In this document: positions 1 to 11,060 of the stretch, piece by piece
Numbering within the stretch: position 1 is the first letter of the stretch
How the letters are laid out: each line of letters begins with the position of its first letter
DNA from: Paguma larvata
Taxonomy: Eukaryota; Chordata; Mammalia; Carnivora; Viverridae
Assembly (NCBI GenBank): GCA_030068075.1
Contig: CM057839.1
Location: 53,100,960 to 53,164,959 of the forward strand
Direction: 5' to 3'
Length of the DNA: 64,000 nucleotides
Translations under genes and position numbers: made by a program
The notes under the pieces: generated by a model
What the model saw: the letters and a program-made list of their open reading frames with translations, nothing else
The model's database searches: none
What the model was told of the DNA's origin: nothing

Positions 1-183
1 TAACCATCCAACTTTGGATTCAACTCAGGTCATGATCTCACAGTTCATGAGTTCAAGCCTCATATCAGGCTCCTCCCATCAGCCGCATAGAGCCTGCTTT
101 GAATTCTCTGTCTCCCTCTCCTTCTGCCACTCCTCCACTCATGGTCTCTCTCTCTCAAAAATAAATAAACATTTAAAAAAAAG
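1..183 (+). mobile_element. CAN-SINE (SINEC), cut by window start
   Basis: A carnivore tRNA-Lys-derived SINE whose head lies outside the window. The B-box-like stretch (CTCAGGTCATGATCTCACAG), the pyrimidine-rich body and the terminal AAAAATAAATAAACATTT plus poly-A tail are all visible. The short open frame across it is a by-product of the SINE and not a gene. Confidence 0.93.
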
Positions 184-214
184 GAGTCTAACAGTTAACT
201 GACTAAGTCATTGG

Positions 215-785
215 CAGTTTCTTATAGTGTTATGTATACCTACCCATGAGAAAGCAATTCCATTCCTATGTGTATACTAAGAGAAATTTAAAATATTATG
301 TCCTCCTAGAGACTTATACAACACTGTTCTTTATAGCAACTTTATTCATAGTAGCCTAAAATACTCCAGAAAATAATAGGAGTTATTTTCATCAAATGCC
401 CACCAACAAAAGAACATAAAAATAAATTGTGATTTTCACACAGTGGAATACTATTTAGCAATAAAAAGGAATAAACTACTGACATATGCACCAACAATAT
501 GAATGAATCTTGAAAACATATTGAGTGAAAGAAGCCAGACACTAAATAGTACATATTTATAAATTTCATTTATATGAACCTCAAGAACACCTGAAACCAA
601 TGTATAATGATATAAACAGCAATAATGGTTGCTTTTACAAGGAAAGGTCAGTTCTTGATCAGAAACAAAAACAAGACAATTTTCGGGGGTAATGGAATTT
701 TCAGTATTCAGTGGGCTTAAGGTATATGCATTTCCCTTTGTAAAATTATATCACAATGAAAAATAAAAAACTAAAATAATAATCA
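215..785 (+). mobile_element. Old L1 (L1M-type) ORF2 C-terminus and 3' UTR
   Basis: On the plus strand a degraded L1 ORF2 tail can be read around 440-485 (TVEYYLAIKRN), matching the family pattern of an EYY-AIK motif near the ORF2 end. Before it lies the diverged AATTCCATTCCTA block, and after it a 3' UTR ending in A-rich sequence near 785. Heavily mutated, so an ancient 5'-truncated copy. Subfamily not determined. Confidence 0.8.
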
Positions 786-1652
786 TAATGACATGTGAGC
801 CAAATAAAACAGTTTTATGACCTGTTTCCACCTGTGCCTTCAGTCTGGTAGATGAATGAGCCCTCCCTGCAGGCACCAACCCAAGGATTCATGGACAGAA
901 GAATGGCCAGTAACCACTCCTCTAGATTCAGGAGGATCTTCTTATTGTGTGGGCTACTAAGAGGTGGCCAGAATTTTGTCACAAGAAGATGGAGAGGAGT
1001 TATCACAGTTTCTGGGTCCTTCTCAACCCTCTCAGCCTCAGGTTATCACATCCCCACAGTTGTAAATTGGACTTGAGAAGGAGGCTCTTGCTCTCATCAA
1101 CGTGGTTTGGTTTCTGGGTTATGACGCTCTCTTGAGCTGCCTGTTCCTGTGCTTAGCTCCTCTAAGATACTGCCCCAGCTCTCCCATATTTATCCTGAAA
1201 TACTTTGCTTGAATTATAGCCAAGCTCCTCTCTAAGTCATGAGGTCTTAACCTGAGTCTGATCTCTAATGGATCCCTGTACATAATTCCAGAACTTGAAA
1301 GGGAAAATTGCATCTTTATTTTTACTACTTGGTGATGAAAATTTGCATCTCCTTTCATTATGAATATAAGCAGCAAACTACAATAGTATTAACAGTACCC
1401 GTGACCATCACAATTAGAAATCAGAAGTAATTTATATGTTTTAGCTGTGGCAGGTATCTCAAAATATTGTTATGACCATCACTATTTCAAAATTATGGTA
1501 ATTATACCTGCCACAGAATCTTCTTATTTAGTGAATTAAGATACATATATCACTTTAAGACAGTTTGATAACAATTTCAATATAGTTGCTTTCTACTGTA
1601 ACACTATCCATTTTATTTATGCATTTACAAACATTTTAAGAAGAAGTTTATA
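786..1652. other. Unique sequence, no gene seen
   Basis: No recognisable exon or repeat family. Open frames on both strands are under 90 codons and show no domain. The one structural item is a 13-bp inverted repeat, CTGTGGCAGGTAT at 1445-1457 and its complement at 1504-1516. Confidence 0.6.
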
Positions 1653-1701
1653 TTAGTTTTCTATTGCTGCTGTGAGAAATTACCACAAACTTAGTGATTT
1701 A

Positions 1702-1943
1702 ATTTTTTTTAATGTTGATTTATTTTTGAGAGAGACAGATCATGAGCAGGGGGAGAGGCAGACACACAGGCACACACATGCACACACACACACACACACA
1801 CAGGCACACACATGCACACACACACAGAATCTGAAGCAGGCTTCAGGCTTCCAGCTGTCAGCTCAGAGCCCAATGTGGGGCTCAAACTCATGACCTGAGC
1901 CGAAGTCGAAAGCTTAACTGACTGACCCACTTAGGTGCCCCTC
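1702..1943 (-). mobile_element. CAN-SINE with internal CA expansion
   Basis: Reverse-orientation SINEC: poly-T/ATTTATTTTTGAGAGAGA at the left and the complement of the GGGGCACC head at the right. It is flanked by near-identical 17-bp target-site duplications, 1685-1701 (ACAAACTTAGTGATTTA) and 1944-1960 (one difference). The usual CT/GA-rich body has grown into CA-rich arrays. Confidence 0.95.
1761..1827. repeat. (CA)n microsatellite, interrupted
   Basis: ACACAC arrays interrupted by AGGCACACACATGC, with that interrupted motif present twice. It lies inside the SINE body and so arose from the element's low-complexity segment. Probably length-polymorphic. Confidence 0.9.
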
Positions 1944-2559
1944 ACAAACGTAGTGATTTAAAACAACACAAATGAATATCTTATTGTTCTGTAGGTCATA
2001 AATCTGACATGGATCTCACTAGACAGAAGTCAAGGTGTCAGTTGGTGTCTAAAGATGCTAGGGAAGACTCTCTTGTCTCTCTCAGCTCCTAGCGGCTCCC
2101 TGCATTCCTTGTCTCAGGGCTTCCTTTCTCTATATTCAAGGCATTTTTGAGTCCTTCTTAAAATGTCACTCCAACCTTCCCTTCCACTTCCCTCTTCCAC
2201 TTGTATAGACTCTTGTGATGACATCAGGCCCATCAGTAATCCAGAATAATCTCTCCATTTTAAAATTAGCTGATTAGCAACTTCAATTGCCCTTTATCAT
2301 ATAATAGAACATATTCCTAGGTTCTGGGAATTAGAGGAGGACATCTTTGGGGGGCATTATTCTGCCTGTCAGAAGGTTCATAGGTTTCATCCGACAGCCC
2401 AAGGTGTCCATGATATAAAAGTCTAACGCCTTGTCTACGCCATAGTCAGACCCATGTTTGCCTGGTGCTGGCTGTCTTGTTGAATTGGGTCAGCTTCACT
2501 CTGGCTACCTCTGCATTCAAACTGGACATAAACCCTGTGAGAGGCACATCCTCTTTCTC

Positions 2560-2830
2560 ATCTGACCGGCTCTTCTGCCTTCAACCTCGGTTCATCATCC
2601 CCCTCTCTGTCTAAAATAGGAACCCCTCCTCCATATGCCTCCAGTTCATTATTTGTCCCAAATTGTGGCTCTCATTCTGTTTTTTGAGTCAATTACTCTT
2701 CTTTTTCTCCAGTTGGACCATGAGCTCCTTTAGAACATGACTGAATCTTTTTCACTGTATGTTTCTATCCTGTATCCTAACTGTATCTAAACCACCATAA
2801 GAAGTTATGTTCTGTGGTATGAATACATGA
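2560..2830 (+). mobile_element. Probable L2 3' region
   Basis: The segment ACCATGAGCTCCTTTAGAAC followed by ACTGTATGTTTCTATCCTGTATCC resembles the L2 3' end (CTGTAAGCTCCATGAGGGCAGG ... TGTATCCCCAG). It is very diverged. Random similarity or another old LINE cannot be excluded. Confidence 0.4.
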
Positions 2831-3634
2831 ACCAGAACTTCATAAAAAGAAAAATAGAAACTAGCAGAATTTAAGAAAAATACTACAACTAAAACTGAGG
2901 TCAAAAACAAAAGATATTTATAAAAATGCTTCTACTTCTTGGCTGACATTAAAATACATTTCACTGTGGGTTATTCTAGAGCCCAGACTTGCTACCTAAT
3001 TCTAGACTGTGCCCAAACCAAATCTTGGGAAGCCTCGGTGTCTGAGAGAGGAAATTACATGGACTTTAATGGGAACGTTCCTAGCCAAAGTCTCTGGGAG
3101 CCGTTTTACTGTGGGTAACACTGGGGCAGTGGCCCACCTCCCCCTTGAATTTTGTTATGGCCAAGGCAAGACCCTATCCTGGACTTGTGGATATTACAGG
3201 GACAGGGGACATGGATATGCCTCCTCCATTGACATAAGACAAACCGGAGACACCTGTAAGCATTCAGAGATCCCAGAACATGGAACAAAGAAGGGACTGG
3301 AGTTCTAAAGTAGGACAGACTAGATTTTTAAACTTTTTGTTGTTATTGGAATATGAAGTCTTAACCTTTGCATCTGGGGATTTATACCGTAGGTTAAGTA
3401 CAAGGATAGCCTAGTTTTATAGAAAACCTGTACAGTTGAAAATAGTTATTAAAATTAGAAGGTCAGCACATGGTCCTTTGAACTAGAGCCTTAAATAATA
3501 GTTCAGTAATACCCTCAAGTTTCGTTGCCACCTAAGCTTCATGAGAATATAACAGCCTTAAAGATACACCATCCTATATTTCTTTTCCTGACGACTTTAA
3601 TTGCTATTTCCCTCAATAAAATTGTATGCAGTGC

Positions 3635-3745
3635 AGAATTGTCAACAATCATTGGTCTAGAAGTCAAAATACCTGATTCTAGCCATAGTTTTATATCTAG
3701 CCAGCAATATGATGCTAGCAAATTATTTAATGTCATTTGAAGAGC
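3635..3745 (+). mobile_element. Probable MIR fragment
   Basis: The order GTCAAAATACCTGATTCTAG ... CTAGCAAATTATTTAATGTCA follows the MIR core (GCCTGGGTTCTAGTCC ... GGCAAGTTACTTAACCTC). Strongly diverged. Confidence 0.45.
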
Positions 3746-4218
3746 TTTTTAAAAACTGAAGTGTCTAGGGCACCAGGCACACACTTTTTGAATCAGACAT
3801 GTCATTGAATATCACTGCATATTGAACAAATGCCTGATGATTCTTACTATCAAAAGGCCCTTGGATTAAGTAACTACATTCTGGTAGTGGATGTGTTCAC
3901 CTCCTTAAAGAAAAGCGCCAGGACTCTTTGTGCTTAAAGTAACAAGGCACCAAGGGGTCAACTTTGATTTTGCTTCCATTGGTAAACAACTAGGTAGTAC
4001 AAACAGCATTTTCTTGCAATGGTCTCTGTAATAAATGGCAAATGTTTTTCTTCTGGCAATCAATACTGGGGATTAGTTTGCTTTCTATCTTGCAGAGATC
4101 TGGAATAAAATCACATTTGAAGTCTTTCTCCACGAAAACAAGTTTACCAAATATCGATCCTTTCAGCAAACCATTGAGACTTAAGTTGCACCTTAATATT
4201 ATTCTTCCATCTTCCAGA

Positions 4219-4280
4219 AGCCAGAAGATTTTTGTGGGAATAAAAATCTAGCCAGAAGATTTTTGTGGGAATAAAAATAT
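4219..4280 (+). repeat. 31-bp perfect-period tandem duplication
   Basis: Two head-to-tail copies of a 31-bp unit beginning AGCCAGAAGATTTTTGTGGG, at 4219-4249 and 4250-4280, differing at one base. The sequence is not a microsatellite and matches no transposon end I know. Confidence 0.95.
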
Positions 4281-4450
4281 GAAACCTGAGGGAAGGGGTG
4301 AAGTGGGAAGGGAGGTGATTTCACAGCTTCAGCGGACAAGAATTGGCAGACTAACCCATATTTGTGGTGTTTCCTCCTGTTCGCTAAGGTTAAACTAGAA
4401 AACAGCATTATTTCCCCAGACATTTCCTCTGGTCACTTTCATATGATAGT

Positions 4451-4685
4451 GGTTTTGTTTGTTTGCTTGTTTGTTTGTTTAATATTTATTTATTTTTGAA
4501 AGACATTGAGAAACAGAGCATGAGCAGAGGAGGGGCAGAGAGAGAGGGAGACATAGAATCTAACGCAGGCTCCAGGCTCTAAGGTGTCAGCACAGAGCCT
4601 GATGTGGGGCTCAAACCGAGGAACCAGGAGATCATGACCTGAGCCGAAGTCAGATGCTTATCCGACTGAGCCACCCAGGCGCGCC
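4451..4685 (-). mobile_element. CAN-SINE (SINEC)
   Basis: Reverse SINEC with an expanded (GTTT)n tail at 4454-4480, then ATATTTATTTATTTTTGAAAG, ending in the complement of the head (GAGCCACCCAGGCGCGCC). Target-site duplications TCATATGATAGT at 4439-4450 and TCGTATGATAGT at 4686-4697. Confidence 0.95.
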
Positions 4686-4697
4686 TCGTATGATAGT

Positions 4698-7600
4698 TTT
4701 TATCCCTTTTGTGCTAGAAGTCTGAACCCAGAGAATAGACTTAATTTCTGTGCTGTTGATTGAAAGAGGAAAAGTATGCTAAGTGCCATTGGTACTTTTA
4801 TCTAAGAAGACTGATTGTGTCCTTTTTTTTTTTCCTGGTAAAAAAAAAAACAAGGAAAAACAAGAGAAATATATGAAATGAATTTATCTAAGTCTACGTC
4901 GCGAGCACACATGTACATATGTGTGCATACACCCACAAACATACACTAAGCTCAGGTTAGCCTCCTCCGAGTAATGCTGGGAGGCCAGGACCTTCCCCTG
5001 TACACTCTGGCCAGTGAGTACATAAGGATGCAAGGAATGGCTGGCAAATTGCCGTGTGTTCTTTTCTCTGATATTAGCCTGGCTGGTGTGTGAAGGCCCT
5101 TGGGAAGTGCTGTTACAGGTACTGAAATCAAGCCCTGTGAAGCCTGTCAGACTGATGGATGGAAATGATCTCAAAAGACTGTCAACCATGCCTGTCAAAC
5201 ACCTGTCAAGAATCTTCAAATGGAAGGCATGCCAGGCTGACTCAACAAAAAACTTAGCAACACCCAGTGGGAAAGGCTGCTGGAGGAAGTGAAGGAAGAC
5301 AGAAGAAATAGCTTTGGTTTTACAAGGGAAGAATCTGTTTGACTTGTTAGGTCTGATTTCTGTGAACAATCAAGGCAGTTTTTCTTGGTGTCATCTTAAT
5401 TACCTTCTGTGCAAAGGGGAAAAAAAGGCAGTAAGTGACAACAATTAATTCACATTATCAATTGATTTTTTTTTCTTTCTAGGAATTCTTCTGACTCACA
5501 AAGCATGTTATATAGCCATCTGTTTTCCCCTAACGATGAATTCTGTTACATTTATTCATTTCTGTCTCCTTAGAAGATGTAGCAACATTGCCAATATTGG
5601 GCATCTGTGTGTTGAGGGAGACTGGAGAGGGAGGGGGTGAGTATTTGGTGGTTTTTCTTTTTTATACAGGTTAAATTTTGTGTCCCTTGAGGGAACACTT
5701 GAAAGTTCTCTTGCTTTCTGGTCTTCAAAACTCCAGTGTTCATTCTCACATAGGACAAGATTGTGTAGAAATCTGAGCTAAAACTTAACTTAACCCTGGG
5801 GGCTTAGATGGGAAAGAACTTTTCTGAAAGTGGTACTGAGGAATTCATGCAAATGAAAACTCTGAAGGAGGAAGGAGGCCTGGGTTCTTTTCTGGGTTGG
5901 CACTGTTTTTAGAAGGCACTTCACTTATCCACTCAGTTTTTATTTTTTTATTTTTCTTAAAAAATGGAAAGAGTAGTGTGTTCTCCCGCTTTTTGAAAAA
6001 AAAAAAAAAGAGGCAAGGAAAAAATTAACACAATCATGTTCTGCTTTTCTACTTTCTTTCTGGTTTCTCCTTTTTGCTTATTTCATACTATCTAACAGAA
6101 GACAAATATTCTCACCTCCTTTATCCATTTCTGGCTAATGTCTGAGCAGGCAAAATTTTGTATACGTGTAGTTGGGGGAACTGGACATGCCCAGTGAGGA
6201 TCTGGCTTATAGTTATCTGCTCCAAGACTGTCCTCTAGAGTTGAGTTGTGTCTGAAGCCAGGAGAGGAAGACACCTGTTTAGGAAGTGATATAATAAGTG
6301 GCTTATAATTCAGTCCTTTCATCTTTTAGTTCTGGCCCCCAAGGACATGGGGCCCTCCCATTTTCTGCACTTGCCTGGCCAATGTACTCCCGATCAGAGG
6401 GGACAACAGAGGAGTAGCATGGTGTCTATGCATGTACCAAGCTTTTCAGTGTCCGCCAGGTCACACTCCTGCGGCCACGGACTCCACTCCCCACTCGCCA
6501 CAAAATCTAGCACTGCGTACTGTGCAGAGTAAGGACTAAACCGTGTTTGTTGCGTCTATGAGAAAATGGATGAAAAAATGAATTAACTTGTTTATAGTGC
6601 CTCTGCTCCACTATGTTTAGACTGGGTGAAGATGAGCCAGGGGAACTCTGACAGGAGATGAAAACCAGCAGTCATTTTTTTTTATATACTATAGAGAACA
6701 AACAAGGGTATCTGAGGCAAAGCCCCCATGCAAAGCCCCTGAGCTCCCTGGGCTCTGATAATGATGATGGTTAGAGGCAAAGTCAGTGTTCCAGAGCCCT
6801 GAAAAGGAGGCTTCGTGGGATCCCAGGGCTCTTAGGCTCACTAGCTCGGACATCCTTCACAGCAGGATTAGTGGTCACATAGGCACTGGGTCAGAGGAGC
6901 AGAAATTCTCAGTTCATTCAGGATTTGGTGATATGGTTTACGGAAGAGACTTCTTTGTAAATGGTGAAATGGTGAAGAATGTTGGTTACTGTGTGGTTGA
7001 CTGGAGATTCTGTGGGCTCACCCCAAGAAATGGATTTGAGCTCTACTGTGGAGATAGTGCCAGGGCTGAATGGAGGTTTCATTTCCAGAAGCATGAATTC
7101 AAGTTTCGAAATAGCATGCAGTGTTCTAACACCTAACCTTTAGATGCTGTCACTTGGATCTTTCCTGACCTGTTATGTCTTGTTGAAGATAGGGGCCTTC
7201 AGGGATTGTCTGTCTGATAGCTCCTTGCCTATTTCCAAACTTCCATGGGCACGAAGTTGCTTCTGTCATTTCTGTAGGAAATATACAAGCTATATGACAA
7301 TTAGCAACTCATCGTTCTCTATAGATATTAGCAATGTGGAAATACTATCTATTGTATTTATCATTTGAGTCCAAAGAGGCATCTGAGAGTCTATAATAGG
7401 AGACGCTAACTGTAACACAACAGAGGAGCAATTTGTCTTTCAAGGATATATTTGCTTATCAACTCTCTGGAGGGGCTGTGAGTAAATCCTCTGTGTTTTG
7501 GACTTTTATTTTCTCCAGCTAAGCACATTTTTGTATGCTTAGAGTAGCTTACCCGCTTGTGCTCATTTAAGTTTTAAATTTAAATTTTAAAATTAAATTT

Positions 7601-10439
7601 TAGCCTTTAAAACGTGTCCTAAAGCTTCTGTACTCCTTGAAATGTTTTCAGAAAAGCCCTTTCTATATCTTTTCACTTTGGTTGGCTCTGCCAGAGCTTG
7701 TTTGAAACCATAATAAACCATATATGTGATCTCTGTTTCTTATTCGCACACTGTCATCTCTCTCCATTTAGGCTAACCTTTGTTTCTGTCCCAGGTAGGT
7801 GAAGAAACTTCTTTGATTTTGCCATGATCTAGGAAGCGTATTCTGTACATGGCAGATGACGTTAATGGTATCTAACTGATCCACAAGATTTGGGGTCAAA
7901 TTTAAGTTGACAGAGGAAAAAATGAGACATGAAGGCCAGAAAGTTGTGTGAAAAAAAAAGGCACAGAGTTACCTGAGTGAACTATATTCTGTTTAAAGGT
8001 CCTTGTTCAAATGTAACAGAGAACAGTGGTGATTCAATGCATTAGCATTACCGTCTGATGGATATTTGGCCATTTCCTGCTTTGGGTTCTCTGTCCAGCT
8101 CCTGGAGGACATATGCCCCCCAGACTTCAAGTTCCAATTAGAGGGGAATTACATCTCTAAAAAAAATACAGTTTCCAGAAATATAACATAACTAAATAAA
8201 ATCCAGTACTGAAGGCAGGAAGAAAGGCCAGCCTCCTGATGCTTAGTTGAAACAGCTCCTACAGCACACGCGACACATTTTGTTCAGTTCTTCCATGGAA
8301 AACAGATTGGAAAAATGAGAAGCAGTTGAGTTTGAGAAACTAATTATTGTTTTTGTCAAGTGCCTTAGTGCTTTAAATGTAGGATTAGATGGACATCATC
8401 TGGGGACAGAGGCTGAGAGGCAGCATGGACAGAGGAGGAAACAAAAGCAAAATGTTCTTGAGTCAGTCATTCGATCAGTTCTCCTGGACAAAGGACAACT
8501 CTGTGTTATAAGCATTCAGGGTTATAAGTGCAAGATGTGTTCATTCTGCATTCTCATGTACACCAGGGGCATAATCTGACCCAGGTGTAACCCAACCTGT
8601 GAATAAAAAAGGTGCTTATAACAGGAATTAATTGTATTTGTCTGGAATTTTGCCCCTCATTCTTGTTGTGGGATTTAATTAATCCTTACGCAGAGGTCAG
8701 ACACTTCAAGGCAAATGCCATAGAAGGGCAAAGAATTATCTTAATGTGGGTTACAGTTAGATACAGGCAGTTTTCACTTTATTACTATTATCAATTGTTT
8801 AAAGGACTCTACTGAATGATTTCATTGTACGTGTGCCTTGAGGCTTTCTAGAACAATTTGGAAAATACATTATCAAATAAACCACAAGATTATTAAAATG
8901 ACTTTAAACAGTATGAACCCAATTTTCAGCAAATGTTGTAATACCCATATTTACTCATATTTCACCCACTTATATAATTATTCACACTCCATATTTCAAG
9001 AGCAAAATTTATTAAAATGTGTTCCCACCTAATTCTCTCACCTCCTCCTTAACCTCCTTCTTATTTTTCCTGTTCTTTCTTTTCTGTGAAGCAACTTTCT
9101 GACTTCTAGCAAAAACCCAAAGGAGAACTTAAGAACTAGAAGCCGAGTGATCTAGATGAAAGTACCAGAATTCCTCCTTCACAAGCTTTCAGTACATCTA
9201 ATTGTTTCCAATCAAAGAATACCTTTGGAAGAAAATAAAGTGGGATTGTTTTCACCATGATTGGCAGCGGATTAAATTCAAAGTTTCTTCTTCCTGATTG
9301 ATTCTTACCTGTTTCTGCTCCCATTTTCCCTTGAAGCATTTGAGGTTGGGCTGGAACCCCTGGTAACCGCCAGTGAGCAAGGTTAGAAAAGGGGCAAAGT
9401 GAGTAGCAGTCTTCCTGTGGGCATCTGCATCTGGTTCCGACCCACCGTGGTCCTAGCAGGTACAGGAGCAGACCTGAGTTGATTCGCCTGAAGAGGTTGC
9501 CTGGTAACATGCTTTGGACCTGACATACTAAAGTATTAAGTATGAAACTTGAAAGAAAAGGACATTTGAAGTCACTTTGAATCACTTCATAAGTATATTT
9601 CCGGAAGTAGCCTAGAATAAATTTAAAAAAATCAAAATAAGAATCCCTTTCAAAATGAAAACATAGTGTATTAACACTGAGCAAAGATAAAGTTACTAAC
9701 AAACCCAATAAAAGCAGAACACAATAACTTTCTACCTAATGAGCTGAGATTGTCAGCTTTAGATCAGTGTTGTCCCATGTACTTAGAGGAGAAAAATTAT
9801 TTGTTTCTTAGAGGTATTGGGTTTCCTGAGCCAGACTAAAAGTTTTCTGAACCATTTAGCATTTCCCAACCATGGTTAACATATTTTTATTCGTGTATAA
9901 ATTTGTGTTCTGTGAAATATTCTCTCCATTTCCACTCATTTATAAATACACTGTTACAAGGACTTTAAAACTTTAGTTCTTTGGAGGTTGAGGAAACCTT
10001 TGGGTGAAGCCTGCTGCCTCTTCTCTTGCTGGGTCTCTTGGGCAGCAGCCTTGCATAATGGCAGCCCAGCTAAATGGCTCAGGAATCAACTGTTCCACAC
10101 ACCTCTCTCACTTTCCCTGAGACCAAAGAGCCTCAGGAGATGGGGAAGTAATGAGGAAGTAAGCACCACAGCTGGGACCCCAATCCATCTTTGGAAGCAT
10201 CTAGAGCAGCTACTAAGCTTTAGTTTTTTATGCTCAGTAAAACCAAGTTTGTTTGAGCTCATTCTCTACCTCCAGCTCTGATGTCTCTTCTAAGCCCTGA
10301 TCCCACATTTGTGACTATTGGTTCGAAAGCTATCCCTTGGTTTTCTGTCAAGTCTTTTGGATTCACATGTCCTTCGTGTAGCCTTTCTTTCCCCTTCCCA
10401 ACTGGATCTAAACCTGGGCCTTCTCTGAATTATTCATGC
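4698..10439. other. Long unique stretch, no gene seen
   Basis: No recognised exon. It contains the two longest chance frames: 4884-5369 minus (161 codons) and 9136-9708 minus (190 codons, the longest in the window). Neither has a domain, signal peptide or conserved motif I can name. Also here are a 116-codon frame (6786-7136 plus), a possible MIR (5868-5965), an AT-rich patch (7565-7605) and an inverted repeat (8504-8623). Confidence 0.5.
5868..5965 (+). mobile_element. Possible MIR fragment
   Basis: GGCCTGGGTTCTTTTCTGGG followed by GGCACTTCACTTATCCACTC resembles the MIR core with an internal deletion. Weak evidence. Confidence 0.35.
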
Positions 10440-11060
10440 TCTTAAGGGTAACACCATTCTCCTTGGAATTAAGGCTCACAGCTTTTCTGTCATCTTTGAT
10501 TCTGGTCCCCCATTGGGATCAGATGGATGTGCTTCCAGTCAATTACCAGGGCTGTTAATTATACTCCATAACCTTTCATTTCCCAATTGTCATCTCCGTT
10601 TCCACTGCCATTACCGGCCAAGGTCAAGTTATGACACTGTCTCCTGCCTTAGATTAGGGCAACAGCCTTTTACTTGGGCCTCAAATGCTTGACTTTTTCC
10701 CACTTAATACATCACATCTCTACAGTCATGATTTGTCTATGCTCTAAAATTTCCCACTTCTCTCTCTCTTCTACAAGATAAATTTTAGTTTTCTTAGCTA
10801 GTTACTGATGTCACCTTACAGTTCGGTCTCAGAATATCTTTTCAGACTTGGTCCCTGCTACTGCCGTCCCTTCATACAGCCAGACTTCTGTATCTACTCT
10901 TTCTGCAGTAGCCCTTCACTGCTCACTTCCCTGCCTCATTTTATTCCATGTCCACGGTGTGTAGCATCAGGTCCCTTTTCTGCATGTCTGGACTTTATCC
11001 CACACAAGCATCTCTCAGCTGCCACCGTCCCAGGATGCCAGCACCACTACCCAAGGGAGA
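10440..11060 (+). mobile_element. Probable L2 fragment
   Basis: A C/T-rich stretch whose order of blocks resembles L2: GGGCAACAGCCTTTTACTTG, then TTGCTCACTTCCCTGCC-like runs and a cysteine-codon-rich region. It is diverged, with no intact reading frame. The boundaries are approximate. Confidence 0.45.

Larger units (their letters stand above)
1653..2372 (+). mobile_element. MLT1-type LTR (ERVL-MaLR), split by a SINE
   Basis: The start (TATTAGTTTTCTATTGCTGC, then ACCACAAACTTAGTG and TTTAAAACAACA) and the end (GGACATCTTTGGGGGGCATT) match the known shape of an MLT1-family solo LTR. The element is interrupted at 1702-1943 by a CAN-SINE. It is non-coding, and no internal retroviral region is present. 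Confidence 0.75.
2831..4438. other. Mostly unique sequence
   Basis: Contains a 99-codon open frame (3009-3308, plus) with no recognisable domain or codon signature, so I do not call it a gene. A diverged MIR (3635-3745) and a 31-bp tandem duplication (4219-4280) lie within it. Nothing else identified. Confidence 0.55.

Noticed and set aside
1709..1930. CVCVCM-type cysteine/valine frame
   Set aside because: Translation of the CA microsatellite in a SINE.
3009..3308. 99-codon open frame (plus) as a gene
   Set aside because: No known domain, no neighbouring exon-like splice context that I could support, and similar lengths occur by chance throughout the window.
6786..7136. 116-codon open frame (plus) as a gene
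   Set aside because: No domain, signal peptide or family resemblance, and no sign of a promoter or poly-A signal in the right place.
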